From: Rhizobiales bacterium 64-17 | Lineage (GTDB): Bacteria > Pseudomonadota > Alphaproteobacteria > Rhizobiales > Xanthobacteraceae | Assembly (NCBI GenBank): GCA_001899285.1 | Contig: MKWA01000002.1 | Location: 106,684-168,264 of the forward strand | Direction: 5' to 3' | Length of the DNA stretch: 61,581 nt | Position numbers and translations under genes: made by a program | Shown: positions 9,956 through 18,908 of the stretch, one piece after another | Layout: each line of letters starts with the position of its first letter | How positions within the stretch are numbered: position 1 is the first letter of the stretch | Notes under the pieces: generated by a model | What the model saw: the letters and a program-made list of their open reading frames with translations, nothing else | Databases searched by the model: none | What the model was told of the DNA's origin: nothing

Positions 9956-11338
9956 ATGGCCGACCATCAGAATTCGGGGCGTTTCCCCAACGATTTTTCG
10001 CGTGGCGTGAGCTCCGGGACGCCGGCGCCGCACAACAACGATCCGTTGGCTGAACTGGCGCGACTGATCGGCCAGAACGATCCCTTTGCCGAATACGGCC
10101 GCCAGCAGCAGGCCCGTCAGAACATGGCCGCTCCGGTCGAACCTGTTGCGGCGCCTGCTTCGTCCTATCCGAACCATCCGACGCCATCGTCCTACGGCAC
10201 GCCGCAACGCTACGAGGCGCCGCAGCCACAGGTCGCGGCGGCTTACGGTCAGCCTACGGCGGCGACGGAATATCCGGCCGAGGGGGCGTACAGCTACGCG
10301 CAAGCGCATGGTTATCCGCCCGGATTGGTGCCACCGGAGGTCGACCGTCATTTGCCGGAATTGCTCGGTAACGATCAGCAGCAGTACTACACGGACGATC
10401 CGGAAGCCGAAGCGATGGCGGAACGCGAAGTCGCGTCGCGCCGGCGCAAGGTGATGATCGGCGCCGCTGCGCTGGTGCTGGTGATCCTCGGCATCAGCGG
10501 CGCAGTTGCTTATCGCGTGACGCTGGCGACCTATGGGTCGTCGCCGCCGCCGGTGATCAAGGCCGACACCGCGCCGAGTAAAGTGATGGCCGCGCAACGC
10601 GACAGCAACAACGGCAAACCGATCCAGGATCGGCTCGGCAACAATCCATCCGGCGAGCGCATGGTGTCGCGCGAGGAGCAGCCGGTCGATATCAAGCCGG
10701 CGCCGCGGGTGGTGTTGCCGCAGCCTGGTGGACAATCTGTGGCCAACGCAGGTGAAGCGACGACCGTGCGTGGTGGCGCAGAGCCGAAGAAAATCCGTAC
10801 GGTCTCGATCCGGCCGGACAACACGGTCGAACAGCCGCCCGCGGCTGCGCCGGGGCAGATGCCGGCCGCTGCCGCGCCGACGCGGGTCGCGAGTGTTGTC
10901 AATGTTCCGGCCGTTCCGGCTCCGGCTTCCGTGGTGGCCCAGTCGCGGCCCGCCGCGCCGCCGAGCGTTCCGGTTGCGCATTCGCAATCGCGGGGGCCGT
11001 TGTCGCTGTCGCCTGATGCGCAGCCGGCCGCGCCAGCCCCGACCCGGACGGCCTCGGTGCCGCCGCCGCGCGCGGCAGCGCCGGTGGCTGGATCGGGGGC
11101 GTTCGTGCAGCTGTCCTCGCAGCGCAGTGAGGCGGACGCCCAGGCGGCGTTCCGGTCGCTGCAGGGCAAATATCCGTCAGTCCTCGGAAATCGCTCCCTG
11201 ACGGTGCATCGGGCCGATCTCGGCGCGAAGGGCATCTACTACCGGGCCATGGTGGGGCCGCTGGCCAGCGCCGAGGCGGTGGAACTTTGCACCAGCCTGA
11301 AATCCGCGGGCGGCTCCTGCATCATCCAGAAGAACTGA
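9956..11338 (+). CDS. SPOR-domain membrane protein
   Basis: The 460-residue protein has a long Ala/Pro/Gln-rich cytoplasmic N-terminus (residues 1-163), one membrane helix (about 165-187, VMIGAAALVLVILGISGAVA), a low-complexity periplasmic linker rich in Ala and Pro, and a C-terminal SPOR domain (about 380-460, starting GAFVQLSSQRSEADAQAAF and ending in GGSCIIQKN). SPOR domains bind denuded glycan strands at the division septum, so a role in cell division or envelope remodelling is likely. The location between argS and nagZ is conserved in Rhizobiales. The exact partner is unknown. Confidence 0.85.
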   Translation: MADHQNSGRFPNDFSRGVSSGTPAPHNNDPLAELARLIGQNDPFAEYGRQQQARQNMAAPVEPVAAPASSYPNHPTPSSYGTPQRYEAPQPQVAAAYGQPTAATEYPAEGAYSYAQAHGYPPGLVPPEVDRHLPELLGNDQQQYYTDDPEAEAMAEREVASRRRKVMIGAAALVLVILGISGAVAYRVTLATYGSSPPPVIKADTAPSKVMAAQRDSNNGKPIQDRLGNNPSGERMVSREEQPVDIKPAPRVVLPQPGGQSVANAGEATTVRGGAEPKKIRTVSIRPDNTVEQPPAAAPGQMPAAAAPTRVASVVNVPAVPAPASVVAQSRPAAPPSVPVAHSQSRGPLSLSPDAQPAAPAPTRTASVPPPRAAAPVAGSGAFVQLSSQRSEADAQAAFRSLQGKYPSVLGNRSLTVHRADLGAKGIYYRAMVGPLASAEAVELCTSLKSAGGSCIIQKN

Positions 11339-11435
11339 TCCGCCGAGCTTCTGCCCAAGAGCCTCCGGCACGCAGCACTGAACAACTCGTGCTGCTGCCT
11401 TGACCCTGTCCGGAGGCGCGCGTTAATCGCGCCCT

Positions 11436-12476
11436 ATGGTGTCGCGCGCATTCATTACTGGCCTGTCCGGCGTGACGCTCACCTCCGAGGAGCGGGCGTT
11501 TCTGCGCGAGGCGCAGCCGTGGGGGTTGATTCTTTTCAAGCGAAACGTTGAAAATCCTGCACAAGTTTCTGGATTAACTAATGACTTTCGTTCTGTTGTC
11601 GGCTGGAGCGCGCCGATCCTGATTGATCAGGAAGGCGGCCGCGTGCAGCGGCTCGGTCCGCCGCACTGGCCGGTTTATCCGCCGGGAGCGGCCTATGCGG
11701 CGCTCTACATGCGGGACCAGCGTCTCGGACGGGAAGCTGCCCGGCTCGGCGCCCGGCTGATCGCGGCCGATCTGCGTGCCGTCGGCATCGACGTGGACTG
11801 CCTGCCGCTTGCCGACGTGCCGGTCGACGAGGCCGATCCGATCATCGGTGATCGGGCTTATGGCCGGACCCCGGAGCAGGTGGCGGTGCTCGCCGGCGAG
11901 GTTGCGGCGGGATTGCTGGCCGGCGGCGTGCTGCCGGTGCTCAAGCACGTGCCGGGCCACGGCCGCGCCACGGCCGACAGCCATCTCAAATTGCCGGTGG
12001 TGGATGTGGCGCGCGCCACGTTGAGCGCCAGTGATTTCGCCGCGTTCCAGCCGCTCAACGGCCTGCCGCTCGGCATGACCGCACATGTTGTGTTTAGCGC
12101 GATTGATGCCGCTTCACCGGCCACGACTTCCGCCACAATGGTGAGCGAAGTGATTCGCGGCGAGATCGGATTCCAGGGTCTGCTGATGAGCGACGATGTG
12201 TCGATGGGAGCGTTGTCAGGGTCGATCGCGGAGCGCAGCCGCGCTGCCATCGCGGCCGGCTGCGATGTCGTTCTGCATTGCAACGGCAAGCTCGATGAAA
12301 TGCGCGATGTCGCCTCCGCGGCGCCGCTGCTCGCGGGCCGTGCGCTGGAGCGGGCCGATGCGGCGCTGGCCCAGCGGCGAGCCCCGGAGCCGATCGATCT
12401 CGATGCGGCGCGTCGCCGGCTCGCGGCGCTGCTCGCGGGTGAGGCACCAGGATTGCAGGCAGGATTACAGGCATGA
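11436..12476 (+). CDS. nagZ: Beta-N-acetylhexosaminidase (glycoside hydrolase family 3)
   Basis: NagZ removes GlcNAc from GlcNAc-1,6-anhydroMurNAc-peptides during cell-wall recycling in the cytoplasm. The 346-residue product shows the family substrate loop VLKHVPGHGRATADSHLKLP (the KH(F/I/V)PGHG signature with the catalytic His) and the nucleophile Asp motif LLMSDDVSMGAL. There is no signal peptide, consistent with cytosolic NagZ. Its stop overlaps the scpA start by 4 bases (ATGA), implying translational coupling. Confidence 0.94.
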   Translation: MVSRAFITGLSGVTLTSEERAFLREAQPWGLILFKRNVENPAQVSGLTNDFRSVVGWSAPILIDQEGGRVQRLGPPHWPVYPPGAAYAALYMRDQRLGREAARLGARLIAADLRAVGIDVDCLPLADVPVDEADPIIGDRAYGRTPEQVAVLAGEVAAGLLAGGVLPVLKHVPGHGRATADSHLKLPVVDVARATLSASDFAAFQPLNGLPLGMTAHVVFSAIDAASPATTSATMVSEVIRGEIGFQGLLMSDDVSMGALSGSIAERSRAAIAAGCDVVLHCNGKLDEMRDVASAAPLLAGRALERADAALAQRRAPEPIDLDAARRRLAALLAGEAPGLQAGLQA

Positions 12477-13330
12477 GTGGCGTTGAAATCTCGGCGGCGT
12501 TTGAAACCGAGGCGGAGATCGGCGACCGCGCCACCAATGAGCCGGCGCTGGTGGTCGACGTCGAGGGCTTTGAAGGTCCGCTCGACTTGCTGCTCACGCT
12601 GGCGCGGCAGCAGAAGGTTGATCTCGCCAAGATTTCGATCCTTGCGCTTGCCGACCAGTATTTGACCTTCGTCGAAGCGGCGCGGCACATGCGCATCGAG
12701 CTTGCCGCAGACTATCTGGTGATGGCGGCGTGGCTCGCTTATCTCAAGTCGCGCCTGCTGCTGCCCGACGCCGCGCCGGAAGGCGCGATGACCGCCGAGG
12801 ACATGGCCAACGCGCTGGCCTACCGGCTGCGCCGTCTTGAGGCGTTCCGCGAGGTCGCCAAGCAGTTGATGGATCGCCCGCAACTCGATCGCGATGTGTT
12901 CTCGCGCGGCGACCCGGAGCCGATCGCCGAAGTGCGGCAGGCGCAGTGGAGCGCGACGCTCTACGATCTGCTCACGGCTTATAGCGCGCAGCGCCAGCAG
13001 AAGGCGCTCGGCCAGGTGCGGTTCGCCAAGCGCAATGTCTGGTCACTCGCCGAAGCCCGTGAGGTGCTGGAGCGGCTCGTCGGCGTCGCTGACGATTGGA
13101 CCCGGCTCGATGAATATCTGATCAAATATGTGGTCGAGCCGTCGGTCGCGGCGACGGTGTTCGCGTCGAGCTTCGTCTCCGCGCTCGAACTGGTGCGCGA
13201 AGGCGTCGCCGAAATTCATCAGACGCAGGCGTTCACGCCGATCTATGTGCGTAAGCGCGAGAAGGGGGCTGGTGCGTTCCCGACTTATGGCGCTACCAAT
13301 GACGCGCGCGATACGAAGGGGGGCCACTGA
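12473..13330 (+). CDS. scpA: Segregation and condensation protein A
   Basis: This is the kleisin subunit of the SMC-ScpAB complex that organises and segregates the chromosome. The 285-residue protein has the typical N-terminal motif VDVEGFEGPLDLLLTLARQQ, then DLAKISILALADQYLTFVEA and AADYLVMAAWLAYLKSRLLL, which form the SMC-neck contact and ScpB-binding region. It overlaps nagZ by 4 bases and scpB by 1 base. The C-terminal winged helix (about residues 215-265) ends in a short basic/polar tail. Confidence 0.95.
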   Translation: MSGVEISAAFETEAEIGDRATNEPALVVDVEGFEGPLDLLLTLARQQKVDLAKISILALADQYLTFVEAARHMRIELAADYLVMAAWLAYLKSRLLLPDAAPEGAMTAEDMANALAYRLRRLEAFREVAKQLMDRPQLDRDVFSRGDPEPIAEVRQAQWSATLYDLLTAYSAQRQQKALGQVRFAKRNVWSLAEAREVLERLVGVADDWTRLDEYLIKYVVEPSVAATVFASSFVSALELVREGVAEIHQTQAFTPIYVRKREKGAGAFPTYGATNDARDTKGGH

Positions 13331-14487
13331 TGCCACGGCTGGCCAAGAAACTGGTGCTTGTCGAAAACGAGAACGAACACGAAGGACACGCCGTTGCTGA
13401 CGAGCAGGTGACGTCCGTGGTGCACGCGGTTGCGCGCGAGGATGTGGTCGCTGACGAGGCGATTGCCGAAGAAGCTGTCGCCGAGGACACTGTCGTTGAG
13501 AACGACGATGAGGCGCAGGACGAAACCGGCCGCGAGGACGAGACGACGCAGGACGATGACAGCGACGACGACGACGACGACGATGACGATGATGACGACG
13601 ATGATGATTCCGACGAAGATGACGAAGATGACGAAGAGGAAGACGACGAAGACGAAGAGGTGACCGAGTCCGAGGCCGCTGGTGTCGATGAGGACACCGG
13701 CGATGCGGAAACGCGCACCATCGCTGTCAGCGCCGTGGCGGTCAGCGCGGTTGCTGCATCGGCCGGCGAGACAGGGCGTGAGCAGGGGTCGTCGGACGGC
13801 ACGTCGGATGACGATGCGTCGACCGCGCCGGCGCAGCGGCCCGACGAGTTCCGTCTGCTGGAGGCTTTGCTGTTCGCCAGCAAGGAGCCGCTTGACGAGG
13901 CAACACTGGCGAAGCGGCTGCCGCAGGGCGCCGATGTGCGCGGATCGCTGCGCGCCTTGCAACTCGAATATGCGCCGCGCGGCGTCAATCTCGTGCGCAT
14001 CGGCCGCAAATGGACGTTCCGTACCGCCGGCGATCTCGCCTGGCTGCTAACCAAGAACGTCGTGCAGACGCGCAAGCTGTCGCGCGCCGCGATCGAGACG
14101 CTGGCGATCATTGCCTATCACCAGCCGGTGACCCGCGCCGAGGTCGAGGAAATCCGCGGCGTCGCGGCGGCCAAGGGGACCCTGGACGTGTTGCTGGAGA
14201 CCGGCTGGATTCGTCCGCGCGGCCGCCGCAAGGTTCCGGGCCGGCCGATCACCTACGGCACATCGGAGGTGTTCCTGTCGCATTTCGGGCTGGAGCAGAT
14301 CGACGATCTGCCGGGTCTCGATGAATTGAAGGGCGCGGGGCTGCTCGACGGCCGGATCCCGCCGGGCTTCGCCATCCCGGTGCCGTCGGACGACTCGACG
14401 CTGCGGGACGACGAAGACCCGCTCGAACCGGGCGATTTGCTCGATCTGGGTCTTGCTCCGCCGCCGGAGCGGACCGAAACCGACTGA
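13330..14487 (+). CDS. scpB: Segregation and condensation protein B with long acidic N-terminal extension
   Basis: ScpB is the kite subunit of SMC-ScpAB. The conserved double winged-helix core runs from about residue 172 (RPDEFRLLEALLFASKEPLD) to about 335, including TLAIIAYHQPVTRAEVEEIR and TYGTSEVFLSHFGL. Most ScpB proteins are about 180-240 residues; this one has 385 because of a 170-residue, extremely acidic N-terminus. That region contains 15 consecutive Asp residues (79-93) followed by a mixed Asp/Glu run to about residue 110, encoded by alternating GAC and GAT codons. The extension is predicted to be disordered. The gene is coupled to scpA by a 1-base overlap. Confidence 0.94.
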   Translation: MPRLAKKLVLVENENEHEGHAVADEQVTSVVHAVAREDVVADEAIAEEAVAEDTVVENDDEAQDETGREDETTQDDDSDDDDDDDDDDDDDDDSDEDDEDDEEEDDEDEEVTESEAAGVDEDTGDAETRTIAVSAVAVSAVAASAGETGREQGSSDGTSDDDASTAPAQRPDEFRLLEALLFASKEPLDEATLAKRLPQGADVRGSLRALQLEYAPRGVNLVRIGRKWTFRTAGDLAWLLTKNVVQTRKLSRAAIETLAIIAYHQPVTRAEVEEIRGVAAAKGTLDVLLETGWIRPRGRRKVPGRPITYGTSEVFLSHFGLEQIDDLPGLDELKGAGLLDGRIPPGFAIPVPSDDSTLRDDEDPLEPGDLLDLGLAPPPERTETD

Positions 14488-14728
14488 TCGCTGCGGTCAA
14501 ACGGCCGCTTCCGGGCCGGGATGCGCCCTCCCTGCGGCCTTAATTCCGTCCTTGGTGCGACCCTGATGCGTCCTTGGGCGCATTCTGTAAGTCCTTGTTT
14601 TTGCCGCGTCCGGAGCCTAGTTTCGCGGTGAAACAACAGCGGGCGCTGCATCGCAGGCGCCGGCCGCGCCCGTGAACCGGGCGCGCTTGGTGGCGCGGCC
14701 GTCGGGCCGCGTTTTGGAGGATGTTCTA

Positions 14729-14992
14729 ATGGGTTCGATGAGTATCTGGCACTGGATCGTGGTGATTGCCGTGGTTCTGCTGCTGTTCGGGCGCAACAAG
14801 ATTTCCGACCTGATGGGCGATGTCGCGCAGGGCATCAAGGCCTTCAAGAAGGGCATGGCCGACGACGACAAGACCGCCGACGCCAAGCCCGACAGCATGA
14901 AGACCATCGACAGCAAACCGGACGGCACGCCGGGCGATCCGCTCAAGCAGCACGCCCAGACCGAGCGGAAGTTCGAGGGTTCGGCGACCTGA
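14729..14992 (+). CDS. tatA: Twin-arginine translocase subunit TatA
   Basis: TatA forms the pore of the Tat pathway for folded proteins. The 87-residue protein has a short N-terminal membrane helix ([18 protein letters not shown]), the [12 protein letters not shown] hinge and amphipathic helix ([14 protein letters not shown]), and a polar tail. The start at 14729 is set by a GGAGG Shine-Dalgarno at 14716-14720; an upstream in-frame ATG at 14672 would add 19 non-family residues. Two hairpins lie between tatA and tatB. Confidence 0.96.
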   Translation: MGSMSIWHWIVVIAVVLLLFGRNKISDLMGDVAQGIKAFKKGMADDDKTADAKPDSMKTIDSKPDGTPGDPLKQHAQTERKFEGSAT

Positions 14993-15041
14993 GGACGGTC
15001 GCGGCCCGCGGCGTGCGAGGTGGCGTGTTGAGGAAGGCATG

Positions 15042-15104
15042 AGGGGCGCAGACCGCGATGCGGTGGCGCCCCTTTGAAGTTTTTCATGAAGCCTCATGAG
15101 GCTT
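15042..15104 (+). terminator. Two successive hairpins between tatA and tatB
   Basis: The first hairpin pairs AGGGGCGC (15042-15049) with GCGCCCCT (15066-15073), with an inner CCGC/CGG pairing, followed by TTTGAAGTTTTT. The second is a perfect 16-base palindrome, AAGCCTCATGAGGCTT, at about 15088-15103, followed by TTTGG. The U-rich run after the first hairpin suggests a leaky terminator or an mRNA-stabilising end that would leave tatA more abundant than tatBC. Confidence 0.55.
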
Positions 15105-15121
15105 TTGGAGTTTGACGGCGC

Positions 15122-15571
15122 ATGTTCGACGTCGGCTGGAGTGAGATGGTGGTGATCGGGGTGGTCGCGTTGATCGCGATTGGCCCGAAGGAACTGCCCG
15201 GCGTGCTGCGTTCGATCGGCCAGTGGGCCGGCAAGATCCGCCGCATGGCGTCGGAATTTCAGGGCCAGTTCCAGGAGGCGATGCGCGAGGCCGAGATGGC
15301 CGACGTGAAGAAGCAGGTCGATCAGATCAGCAGCACCGTCTCCGACTACAAGAATTTTGATCCGCTGGCGGAAGCGCAGCAGCAGATCGACAAGACCTGG
15401 AAGGACGCGACTGCGTTCGATGAGAAGCCGGAGCCGCCGCCGCTCCCGCCGGAACTGTCGAGCAGCCCGGCGCCCGGCGCATCCGACGACACGCCGTCAT
15501 TGCCGGCGTCGCCATCGCCCTCGACATCGCCCGATCCGCTCAAGACGAGCGGGGGAGGCAGCGCGGCATGA
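15122..15571 (+). CDS. tatB: Twin-arginine translocase subunit TatB
   Basis: TatB forms the substrate receptor with TatC. The 149-residue protein begins with [20 protein letters not shown], then [20 protein letters not shown] (the conserved Glu and Gly-Pro hinge), an amphipathic helix (residues about 35-70) and a disordered Pro/Ser-rich tail. The FDVGWSEM opening separates TatB from TatA. The stop overlaps tatC by 4 bases (ATGA). Confidence 0.95.
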   Translation: MFDVGWSEMVVIGVVALIAIGPKELPGVLRSIGQWAGKIRRMASEFQGQFQEAMREAEMADVKKQVDQISSTVSDYKNFDPLAEAQQQIDKTWKDATAFDEKPEPPPLPPELSSSPAPGASDDTPSLPASPSPSTSPDPLKTSGGGSAA

Positions 15572-16398
15572 CCCACGAGGATATCGAGGCCACCAAGGCC
15601 CCGTTGATGGAGCATCTGATCGAACTGCGTTCCCGCCTGATCAAGGCGGTGATCGCGTTCGCCGTCGCCTTCGCGCTGTGCTTCTACTTCGCCAAGCACA
15701 TCTACAACATTCTGGTCTGGCCGTTCGTCTGGGTCGCGGGGCCGGAGAACTCCAAGTTCATTTACACGGCGCTGCTCGAATATTTCATCACCCAGCTCAA
15801 GCTGGCGATGTTCGGCGCGGCGTTCCTGGCATTCCCGATCATCGCCGGGCAAGTCTACATGTTCGTCGCGCCCGGCCTCTATCACAACGAGCGGCGCGCG
15901 TTCCTGCCATATCTGATCGCGACGCCGTTCTTCTTCGCCATGGGCGCGGCGCTCGTCTATTTCATCGTGTTGCCGATGCTGGTGCGGTTCTCGCTCGGCA
16001 TGCAGCAGATGCCGGGCGCCGGCACCGCAGAGATCGCGCTGCTGCCGAAAGTCGGCGAATATCTCTCGCTGATGATGTCGCTGGTGCTGGCGTTCGGCGT
16101 GGCGTTCCAGCTTCCGGTGATCCTGACGCTGTTGGGCCGGATCGGCGTGCTGACCTCGCAGACGCTGCGGACCAAGCGCCGCTATTTCATCGTCGGCGCC
16201 TTCGTGATCGCGGCAGTGCTGACGCCCCCCGACGTGATCAGCCAGATGTCGCTCGCGATCCCGCTGATGCTGCTCTACGAAGGCTCGATCTGGGCGGTGA
16301 AGATCGTCGAGAAGAAGGCGCAGCAGCAGTCGGCGACGAGCGCGGCGGCGGCCGGCCAGGCGCTGGCCGAGGCGATCAAGCCGAGCGATCCTTCGTGA
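15568..16398 (+). CDS. tatC: Twin-arginine translocase subunit TatC
   Basis: TatC binds twin-arginine signal peptides in the inner membrane. The 276-residue protein carries the N-terminal signature [20 protein letters not shown], six membrane segments, the FFxxG-type region around [17 protein letters not shown], and [20 protein letters not shown] near the C-terminus. Full length. It is translationally coupled to tatB. Confidence 0.97.
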   Translation: MTHEDIEATKAPLMEHLIELRSRLIKAVIAFAVAFALCFYFAKHIYNILVWPFVWVAGPENSKFIYTALLEYFITQLKLAMFGAAFLAFPIIAGQVYMFVAPGLYHNERRAFLPYLIATPFFFAMGAALVYFIVLPMLVRFSLGMQQMPGAGTAEIALLPKVGEYLSLMMSLVLAFGVAFQLPVILTLLGRIGVLTSQTLRTKRRYFIVGAFVIAAVLTPPDVISQMSLAIPLMLLYEGSIWAVKIVEKKAQQQSATSAAAAGQALAEAIKPSDPS

Positions 16399-16481
16399 TC
16401 CCGAGAGAATTGGAGTGGATGCCTTGCGCGCCCGCGCCGGGCGTCCTATTCCGGCGTCACGGATGAACCCCCGATAACGCC

Positions 16482-17777
16482 ATGCACGACATCAAAGCCA
16501 TTCGCGACAATCCGGACGCCTTCGACCGCGCGCTCGAGCGCCGCGGGCTCGCGCCGCTGGCGCAACGCCTGCTGACGCTCGACGAGCAGCGCCGCGCGCT
16601 AATCACCAAACTGGAGCAGGGCCAGGCGCGCCGCAACGCCGCCTCCAAGGAGATCGGTCAGGCCAAGGCGAAGAAGGACGAGGCGGCCGCGCAGACGCTG
16701 ATGGCCGAGGTGGCGGAGCTGAAAGCCGCGATCCCGCAGATGGAGGCACAGGAAAAGGAAGCCTCCGCCGCGCTGGAACGCGAACTGGCGCAGATCCCCA
16801 ATGCGCCGCTCGACGACGTGCCCGAGGGCGCTGACGAGCACGGGAATGTCGAGTATCGCCGCTGGGGTCAGAAGCGCGATTATGCCTTCACGCCGAAGCA
16901 GCATTTCGAACTGGGCGAGGCGCTCGGCCAGATGGATTTTGAACTGGCCGCGAAGCTCTCCGGCGCGCGCTTCGTCGTGCTGCAGAAGGGGCTGGCGCGG
17001 CTCGAACGCGCGCTCGGTCAGTTATTCCTCGATCTGCATACGGACAAACACGGCTACACCGAGGTCAATCCGCCGCTGATGGTGCGTGACGACACGATGT
17101 TCGGCACGGCGCAACTGCCGAAATTCGCCGAGGATCAGTTTCGCACGACGAATGACATGTGGCTGATCCCCACCGCCGAAGTGCCACTCACCAATCTGGT
17201 GCGCGAGTCCATTGTCGATGAGGATAAGCTGCCAATCCGGTTGACTGCCTGCACGCCGTGCTTCCGCGCCGAGGCGGGCGCGGCGGGGCGCGACACGCGC
17301 GGCATGATCCGTCAGCACCAGTTCACCAAAGTTGAACTCGTCTCGATCACCACGCCGGAGCAGAGCCTCGCCGAGCACGAGCGGATGCTGCAATGCGCCG
17401 AGGCGGTGTTGCAGAAGCTTGATCTGCATTATCGTGTGATGACGCTGTGCACCGGCGATATGGGCTTTGCCTCGCGCAAGACCTACGACATCGAAGTGTG
17501 GCTGCCGGGCCAGAACATGTACCGTGAAATCTCATCCTGCTCGGTGTGCGGCGACTTCCAGGCGCGGCGCATGGATGCGCGCTACCGCGGCAAGGACGGC
17601 AAGGTGAGGGGCTTCGTCCATACGTTGAACGGCTCCGGTGTCGCCGTCGGCCGCGCGCTGATCGCGGTGATGGAAAACTATCAGAACGCCGACGGTTCGA
17701 TCACCGTGCCGGATGCGCTACGTCGCTATATGGGCGACATGACGCGGATCGGCGGCGATGGAGTTGGGAATAGCTGA
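16482..17777 (+). CDS. serS: Seryl-tRNA synthetase
   Basis: This class II synthetase charges tRNA-Ser and tRNA-Sec. The 431-residue protein has the N-terminal tRNA-binding coiled coil (about residues 30-100), then motif 2 with [20 protein letters not shown], and motif 3 with [20 protein letters not shown]. Start [20 protein letters not shown] is the family start. Its TGA shares one base with the surE ATG. Confidence 0.97.
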   Translation: MHDIKAIRDNPDAFDRALERRGLAPLAQRLLTLDEQRRALITKLEQGQARRNAASKEIGQAKAKKDEAAAQTLMAEVAELKAAIPQMEAQEKEASAALERELAQIPNAPLDDVPEGADEHGNVEYRRWGQKRDYAFTPKQHFELGEALGQMDFELAAKLSGARFVVLQKGLARLERALGQLFLDLHTDKHGYTEVNPPLMVRDDTMFGTAQLPKFAEDQFRTTNDMWLIPTAEVPLTNLVRESIVDEDKLPIRLTACTPCFRAEAGAAGRDTRGMIRQHQFTKVELVSITTPEQSLAEHERMLQCAEAVLQKLDLHYRVMTLCTGDMGFASRKTYDIEVWLPGQNMYREISSCSVCGDFQARRMDARYRGKDGKVRGFVHTLNGSGVAVGRALIAVMENYQNADGSITVPDALRRYMGDMTRIGGDGVGNS

Positions 17778-18547
17778 TGCGCATTCTTGTCACCAATGAC
17801 GACGGCATTTACGCGCCGGGCCTCGAAGTCTGCGAAAACATCGCGCGGGCTTTGTCCGACGATGTGTGGGTGGTCGCGCCGGAAAGCGATCAGTCCGGCG
17901 TCGCGCATTCGCTGTCGCTCAACGATCCGCTGCGGCTGCGTGAGGTGAGCGACCGCCATTTCGCGGTGCGCGGCACGCCGACCGACTGCGTCATCATGGG
18001 CGTGCGGCATATCATGAAAGACCTGCCGGACCTCGTCCTCTCCGGCGTCAATCGCGGCCGCAACGCCGCCGAAGACGTCACCTATTCCGGCACGGTCGCC
18101 GGCGCGATGGAAGGCACCGTGCTCGGCATTCCGTCGTTCGCGCTGTCGCAGGCATTCTCGGCCGGCAGCAAGGGCAATCCGCACTGGAAGACGGCGATGA
18201 CGTTCGGGCCGGATATCGTCAAGCGCGTGCTCGCCGAAGGCATGCCGCGCGATGTGCTGGTGAACATCAATTTCCCGGATTGCGCGCCGAATTCGGTGCA
18301 GGGCATCGCCGTGACGTCGCAGGGCAAGCGCGATCAGGAACTGCTGCGCATCGATCCGCGCTTCGACGGCCGCGGCAACCCGTATTACTGGATCGCGTTT
18401 TCGCGCGCGGTGCCGGCGACGGTGCGCAGCGGGACCGATATGAGCGCGCTGGCCGAGAATCGGATTTCGGTGACGCCGCTGCGGCTCGATCTGACCGATG
18501 AGCCGTTCATGACCACGCTCGCCGGTCTGTTCGACAAGAAAGCCTGA
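17777..18547 (+). CDS. surE: 5'-nucleotidase / survival protein SurE
   Basis: SurE is a metal-dependent nucleoside monophosphate and polyphosphate phosphatase. The N-terminus [15 protein letters not shown] contains the metal-binding Asp-Asp, [18 protein letters not shown] carries the catalytic Ser region, and [20 protein letters not shown] the Asn ligand. Length is 256, usual for the family. The serS-surE-pcm-nlpD neighbourhood parallels the surE-pcm-nlpD order of gammaproteobacteria, here interrupted by a two-component pair on the other strand. Confidence 0.95.
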   Translation: MRILVTNDDGIYAPGLEVCENIARALSDDVWVVAPESDQSGVAHSLSLNDPLRLREVSDRHFAVRGTPTDCVIMGVRHIMKDLPDLVLSGVNRGRNAAEDVTYSGTVAGAMEGTVLGIPSFALSQAFSAGSKGNPHWKTAMTFGPDIVKRVLAEGMPRDVLVNINFPDCAPNSVQGIAVTSQGKRDQELLRIDPRFDGRGNPYYWIAFSRAVPATVRSGTDMSALAENRISVTPLRLDLTDEPFMTTLAGLFDKKA

Positions 18548-18551
18548 CGCC

Positions 18552-18908
18552 TTACTGTGTAAGGATCGCGTCGAGGGTTTTCGATAGTTCGTCGAGCTGG
18601 AACGGCTTCTGCAGGGTCGGGCGCGAGCGGTATTGCTCCGGCAGTCCGGCGCCGCCATAGCCGGTGACGAACACGAATGGCAGGCCGCGGCTGGCCAGAA
18701 TATCCGCCACCGGAAACACTTCCTGGCCGTCGAGATTGACGTCGAGGATGGCAACGTCGCATTCGGTGGAGGAGGCGAGCTTCGACGCCTCGGAGACGCT
18801 GCCGGCAGCGCCGACGACCGAATAGCCGAGATCGTCCAGCATGTCCTCGAGCAGCATCCGGATCAGATATTCGTCCTCGACCAGTAGAATTTTCTGGCTC
18901 GCCGCCAT
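18552..18908 (-). CDS. Single-domain response regulator
   Basis: The 118-residue protein is a receiver domain alone: KILLVEDEYLIRMLLEDML (acidic pocket Glu-Asp), CDVAILDVNLDGQEVFPVAD (phospho-acceptor Asp in LDVNLDG), FVFVTGYG (Thr), and LQKPFQLDELSKTLDAIL (Lys). With no output domain it must act by protein contact, as CheY- or Spo0F-like phosphorelay members do. Its gene directly follows the histidine kinase with no spacing, so the two are the likely cognate pair. It converges with surE, 4 bases from its stop. Confidence 0.88.
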   Translation of the reverse strand: MAASQKILLVEDEYLIRMLLEDMLDDLGYSVVGAAGSVSEASKLASSTECDVAILDVNLDGQEVFPVADILASRGLPFVFVTGYGGAGLPEQYRSRPTLQKPFQLDELSKTLDAILTQ

